From Megamerina dolium (taxonomy: Eukaryota > Arthropoda > Insecta > Diptera > Megamerinidae): a stretch of 64,000 nt of DNA. The translations under genes and the position numbers were made by a program. Positions 63,732 to 64,000 of the stretch are shown here, in pieces. Under the pieces are notes generated by a model. That model was not told where the DNA came from. It saw only the letters and a list, made by a program, of their open reading frames with translations, and did not search any database. Each line of letters begins with the position of its first letter. Within the stretch, counting starts at the first letter, position 1. The DNA lies in the NCBI GenBank assembly GCA_963854835.1, contig OY978529.1, forward strand, positions 45,330,821-45,394,820, read 5' to 3'.

Positions 63732-63781
63732 AATACAATATTAAGTCAATTTTTAGCATTCAAATTTAGTTTGAAATTGAC
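63730..63781 (+). repeat. Right copy of ~50-bp flanking duplication
   Basis: See the left copy at 63479-63530. The right copy lacks one C and differs at two bases. Confidence 0.85.
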
Positions 63782-63784
63782 TAG

Positions 63785-64000
63785 AATGAATTCAACACAA
63801 ATTCAACTAAATTTTAATCTTCTCTTCAATCGATGTATGAACAGAAAATTTTTTCGTCAGTGACTTAAATTTTAAAGGAGGAGGTTAGCACTCAGAATTC
63901 AAATGTATTCATGAGCGATATTGTTCGATTTGATAAAATGTATTTTAGTGCGATTTGCTTCAACCACAACTTGCACTTTCTTTACATAGATTTATTCAAT
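63785..64000. other. AT-rich DNA, nothing seen
   Basis: No domain, repeat family or regulatory motif identified. Confidence 0.6.

Overview
This 64 kb window looks like repeat-rich, AT-rich intergenic or intronic DNA from a fly. I infer a brachyceran dipteran, probably a tephritid fruit fly, from three things: the mix of mariner families (including a DD41D rosa-type element, a group first described in tephritids), several kinds of non-LTR retrotransposon, and dense CA/TG, CAA/TTG and CATATGTATG-type simple repeats. I found no host protein-coding gene, rRNA or canonical tRNA gene. The longest open frame (190 codons) belongs to a transposase, and most shorter frames are chance or low-complexity translations.

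Layout. 1-5.4 kb: AT-rich DNA with a possible RNase H scrap, a long (TA)n tract and the 3' end of a non-LTR element. 7.57-8.73 kb: a mariner with both terminal inverted repeats (TIRs). 10.37-11.23 kb: an unclassified element bounded by inverted repeats. 13.1-15.0 kb: an old SINE copy and two mariner relics on opposite strands. 16.97-17.34 kb: a tRNA-like SINE with a perfect 9-bp target duplication. 19.2-20.5 kb: a nearly complete DD41D rosa-type element. 21.9 kb: endonuclease fragment of a non-LTR element. 23.8-24.9 kb: minus-strand LINE split by a nested SINE. 26.9-28.4 kb: an unclassified repeat with a tandem array of about 150-bp half-units. 28.8 kb: another SINE. 31.0-32.7 and 35.8-37.2 kb: large decayed copies of one RTE-like LINE on opposite strands. 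38.5-39.1 kb: a LINE 3' end with poly(A). 43.07-43.50 kb: a short internally deleted mariner. 46.4 kb: a SINE with 8-bp target duplication. 50.5-52.3 kb: two LINE relics and a mariner relic. 53.9-54.8 kb: LINE fragment plus a short repeat array. 57.2-58.1 kb: two LINE pieces in opposite orientation, one apparently inside the other. 59.6-61.2 kb: two different mariner relics. 63.5-63.8 kb: a LINE 3' fragment flanked by an unusually long (about 50 bp) duplication.

Nothing here forms an operon or pathway. What the sequence offers is insertion history: nested elements, target-site duplications, one SINE family in five copies, one LINE family in four pieces, and at least three mariner lineages. 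Every transposase or reverse transcriptase reading frame I examined is broken. Clade names rest on motif recognition by eye, not on database comparison.
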